Shown here: piece after piece, positions 5,573 to 7,229 of the stretch
Layout: every line of letters begins with the position of its first letter
Position numbering within the stretch: the stretch's first letter is position 1
Assembly (NCBI GenBank): GCA_902766305.1
Contig: CACXDE010000226.1
Coordinates: forward strand, 1 to 7,229
Length of the DNA: 7,229 bases
Direction: 5' to 3'
From: an uncultured Ruminococcus sp.
Lineage (GTDB): Bacteria; Bacillota; Clostridia; Oscillospirales; Acutalibacteraceae
The notes under the pieces: model-generated
Seen by the model: only the letters and a program-made list of their open reading frames with translations
Told to the model about the DNA's origin: nothing
Database searches by the model: none
Made by a program: the position numbers and the translations under genes

Positions 5573-6601
5573 ATGGATGAAACTAAAGATTTAACAGTTC
5601 TGACTGCTGAAAAACAATGCAGGAAAAGCTACTCTAAAATTGCGGTGCTGCTGACTGTTGCATATGTCCTTGCAATGGGAACGGCAATGCTTATTAATTC
5701 TTTTCTTGTACCTGTACTTGCAGGTATAACCGATGATACTGTTACACTGAAAACGGTAGTCAGTTTTCTCCCGATGTATATTGTGTGTTTTCCGATTCTG
5801 ATATTTACTGTCGGTAAAATGGAAAAAACAGATCTGCCCCATACAAAATTAGGCGGAAAAAGATTGTTCGTATTGTTTTCATTGATTTTTCCGATAATGA
5901 TATCCGGCAGCCTTATCGGTACTTTTTTATCGGTTGTTCTGTCAGGAGGAAAAGCAGAAAATGATCTTGCCGGGTTGCTGTCAAGTATGAATCCGCTTAC
6001 AATAATTGTAGCAACTTTTATCGGTCCCTTTTTTGAAGAAATAGTTTTCCGTAAAATAATAATTGACCGTACTGTACGTTATGGAGAAAAGGCAGCAATT
6101 TTGTTTTCAGCGTTTTGCTTCGGTCTGTTCCATATGAATCTGTATCAGTTTTTCTATGCGTTCGGTATTGGTCTTATACTGGGATACATATATGTGAGAT
6201 CAGGCGATGTCAGGATAACAATAGTTTTTCATGTTATCATAAATAGTCTGAGTTCAATAGTAATACCGTTTTTATTGGAAAAAGCGGATATTACTAAATT
6301 TTCTGAGCTTATGGAAAACAACGAAATGACCGAATCCTTTCTCATTGAAAACAGTGCATTTTTTCAGGAGCATATGATATGGTTCGTTCTTTATATGGTG
6401 TATATTCTTATTTATTTTGGTATGATATTCTTTGGAATAGCTATGTTTATAGTTAACCGAAAAAAACTGGAGATCCATTATCATGAAGGGCAGCTCCCGG
6501 ATAAAACCGGGATAAAAGAGTCTTTCGTTAATATAGGTATGGGAATATACTTTTTTGTTTCGGTGATTCTTATAGGACTGAGTCTTGTCAGTGCCGGATA
6601 G
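5573..6601 (+). CDS. CPBP-family intramembrane metalloprotease (CAAX/Rce1-like)
   Basis: This 342-residue polytopic membrane protein has the three CPBP (ABI) motifs: EEIVFR (Glu155, Glu156, Arg160), FGLFHMN (His187) and VFHVIIN (His220, Asn224). Their glutamates and histidines form the active site of Rce1-type proteases. The N-terminal cytoplasmic stretch of about 20 residues is followed by several hydrophobic helices (about 24-54, 61-81, 97-124, 142-154, 171-209, 216-235), and the C-terminus has two more membrane segments (about 268-296 and 322-340) outside the core. Bacterial members cleave membrane-associated peptides or proteins. Some mature or protect against bacteriocins and RiPPs, as with SkfC of Bacillus subtilis; others act in regulated proteolysis. 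It is followed after 38 bases by a PqqD-like protein, very likely in the same transcript, which favours a peptide substrate. The substrate itself cannot be read from the sequence. Confidence 0.92.
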   Translation: MDETKDLTVLTAEKQCRKSYSKIAVLLTVAYVLAMGTAMLINSFLVPVLAGITDDTVTLKTVVSFLPMYIVCFPILIFTVGKMEKTDLPHTKLGGKRLFVLFSLIFPIMISGSLIGTFLSVVLSGGKAENDLAGLLSSMNPLTIIVATFIGPFFEEIVFRKIIIDRTVRYGEKAAILFSAFCFGLFHMNLYQFFYAFGIGLILGYIYVRSGDVRITIVFHVIINSLSSIVIPFLLEKADITKFSELMENNEMTESFLIENSAFFQEHMIWFVLYMVYILIYFGMIFFGIAMFIVNRKKLEIHYHEGQLPDKTGIKESFVNIGMGIYFFVSVILIGLSLVSAG

Positions 6602-6627
6602 GTCTGGTCAGAATAAATTGTTTAAGT

Positions 6628-6632
6628 GGAGG
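6628..6632 (+). promoter_or_regulatory. Ribosome binding site of the PqqD-like gene
   Basis: GGAGG, seven bases before the ATG at 6640, is a strong site. It indicates independent and efficient translation within the CPBP transcript. Confidence 0.85.
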
Positions 6633-6639
6633 CAGTTTT

Positions 6640-6900
6640 ATGAAATTAAAAAGCAACTTTATAACACATAATTCCGGTGATATTCAGATTATGGTGGCAG
6701 CAGGGGATACTGATTTTCATGGAATAGTAAAAAGCAATATAACATCGGCTTTCATAATAGAATGTCTGAAAAATGATTGCAGCAGGCAGGAGATAATTGA
6801 AAAAATGCTTGTAAAATATGATGCTGATGAAAAAATAATAACAGAAGATGTTGATAAGGTATTGGATGTGCTTCGCAGTATAGATGCGATAGAGGAGTAA
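6640..6900 (+). CDS. PqqD-like small protein (RiPP recognition element fold)
   Basis: This complete 86-residue soluble protein resembles stand-alone PqqD-family domains. The first third has the beta-strand pattern (FITHNSGDIQIMVA), then a small-residue turn (DFHGIVKSN, residues 25-33) and the signature helix N-x-T-x-x-FI (N33 to I39). A second helical part follows, with SRQEIIEKMLVKYD, and a final ITEDVDKVLDVLRS helix (67-80) carrying the family's DV. In PQQ, lasso-peptide and radical-SAM RiPP pathways this winged-helix domain binds the leader of a precursor peptide and hands it to the modifying enzyme. No such enzyme or obvious precursor lies in the window; the only linked gene is the CPBP protease upstream. 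Many Clostridia carry orphan PqqD proteins of this size with unknown roles. The family call is fairly sure; the function is inferred. Confidence 0.82.
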   Translation: MKLKSNFITHNSGDIQIMVAAGDTDFHGIVKSNITSAFIIECLKNDCSRQEIIEKMLVKYDADEKIITEDVDKVLDVLRSIDAIEE

Positions 6901-6910
6901 ATATTTTGTT

Positions 6911-7002
6911 GCCTCTTCGCCGCTTCATTGTCAATGAAATAAACAGAAGTAACTGTCTGCCGGCGAGCCGCCGGTCTCTTATATGTGAGGCTTTTTTCTT
7001 TT
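6911..7002 (+). terminator. Hairpin-rich terminator or small structured RNA
   Basis: GCCTC (6911-6915) can pair with GAGGC (6987-6991), which is followed at once by TTTTTTCTTTT (6992-7002). Within that frame lie three local hairpins: TTCATT/AATGAA (6924-6938), ACAG/CTGT (6943-6956) and the GC-rich CCGGCG/CGCCGG (6960-6974, loop AGC). The T-run next to the closing stem indicates transcription termination after the PqqD-like gene. The extra hairpins are more than a simple terminator needs, so a structured RNA or a dispersed intergenic repeat is possible. It is not a tRNA: the closing stem has five pairs and there is no T-loop consensus. Confidence 0.45.
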
Positions 7003-7118
7003 AGCAAAGTTTTTGACAACGCTGCCAATTATAATTTTACACTTAGCTGCCTGTTTTACATGCTTAGCGGTTATTTTTGTTTTGCCGGAAAAATCATCAA
7101 AAAAATTCAAAAAAACTC

Positions 7119-7147
7119 TTGACAAATAATTCCTGATGTGATAATAT
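7119..7147 (+). promoter_or_regulatory. Strong sigma-A promoter of the tRNA unit
   Basis: A consensus TTGACA (7119-7124) and TAATAT (7142-7147) are spaced exactly 17 bases apart. They lie about 40 bases before tRNA-Val, as expected for a highly expressed stable-RNA unit. The stretch before it (about 7003-7118) is AT-rich and shows no supportable gene. Confidence 0.9.
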
Positions 7148-7156
7148 ATAGAAGTC

Positions 7157-7180
7157 GCTGAGAGACAACAGCCTTTCAGC
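7157..7180 (+). other. Leader stem-loop before tRNA-Val
   Basis: GCTGAGAG (7157-7164) pairs with CTTTCAGC (7173-7180) around an eight-base loop, with one G-U wobble. It lies in the transcribed leader, six bases before the mature tRNA 5' end, and is removed with the leader by RNase P. It may help processing or shield the transcript end. Confidence 0.5.
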
Positions 7181-7186
7181 AGACGT

Positions 7187-7229
7187 GGGAGCATAGCTCA
7201 GCTGGGAGAGCATCTGCCTTACAAGCAGA
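7187..7229 (+). tRNA. tRNA-Val(UAC), 3'-partial
   Basis: The first 43 bases of a tRNA are present: acceptor 5' strand GGGAGCA, TA, D-stem GCTC/GAGC with the AGCTGGGA loop, base A26, and a complete anticodon arm TCTGC-CTTACAA-GCAGA. The anticodon TAC (7220-7222) reads GUA, hence valine. The variable loop, T-arm and acceptor 3' strand lie beyond the right edge, where further tRNA genes may follow. Confidence 0.96.

Noticed and set aside
6911..6991. Possible tRNA or tRNA relic because of the cloverleaf-like pairing
   Set aside because: The outer stem has five pairs, not seven, and there is no T-loop GTTCRA, D-loop GG or sensible anticodon loop.
6717..7028. Minus-strand open frames opposite the PqqD-like gene
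   Set aside because: They are antisense to a well-supported gene, cross the hairpin-rich element and show low-complexity composition with no plausible start signal.
7013..7035. TTGACA and TATAAT boxes resembling a promoter
   Set aside because: The spacer is only 11 bases, too short for sigma-A; the well-spaced promoter at 7119-7147 explains tRNA transcription.
6979..7194. Minus-strand open frame of 71 codons
   Set aside because: It would start inside the tRNA gene and run back through the tRNA promoter and leader; no ribosome binding site and no recognisable domain.

Overview
The window looks like a core chromosomal segment of a low- to mid-GC Gram-positive anaerobe of the Clostridia, most plausibly a Ruminococcus-like member of the Oscillospiraceae. 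This is inferred from the dipicolinate synthase genes of endospore formers, Firmicutes-type Shine-Dalgarno sequences and sigma-A promoters, AT-rich intergenic DNA, and a secreted beta-helix/Big_2 surface protein of a style common in gut Clostridia. There is no transposase, integrase, phage gene or CRISPR array.

Left part (1-1476, + strand): the 3' portion of dpaA (spoVFA) followed by a complete dpaB (spoVFB), translationally coupled through an ATGA overlap. Together they encode dipicolinate synthase, which makes the spore-core chelator dipicolinic acid. A strong hairpin at 1441-1476 ends the unit and probably also stops the convergent unit arriving from the right.

Middle (1502-5421, - strand): three envelope-directed genes read leftward from a promoter near 5393-5421: a small lipoprotein, a PAP2-family membrane phosphatase, and an 800-residue secreted protein with a right-handed beta-helix, two Big_2 domains and two tandem Tyr-rich repeats. 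Two of the three appear to start at TTG rather than at the GTG that overlaps their ribosome binding sites.

Divergent control region (about 5300-5570): facing promoters for the leftward lipoprotein unit and the rightward CPBP unit. It holds three copies of TATACTTA, two of them forming a perfect inverted repeat, and a 5'-leader hairpin just before the CPBP ribosome binding site.

Right part (5573-7229, + strand): a CPBP (CAAX/Rce1-like) intramembrane protease followed by a PqqD-like small protein (RiPP recognition element fold). They form a two-gene unit that could be a small peptide-processing or peptide-signalling module. Beyond it lies a hairpin-rich segment ending in a T-run (6911-7002), which is either an elaborate terminator or a small structured RNA and also contains a possible TTG-started 32-codon frame with a good Shine-Dalgarno sequence. 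The window ends in a canonical promoter, a leader stem-loop and the first 43 bases of tRNA-Val(UAC).

The most interesting parts are the protease plus recognition-element pair with its structured downstream segment, and the repeat-rich divergent regulatory region. Both are hypotheses from sequence reading alone.
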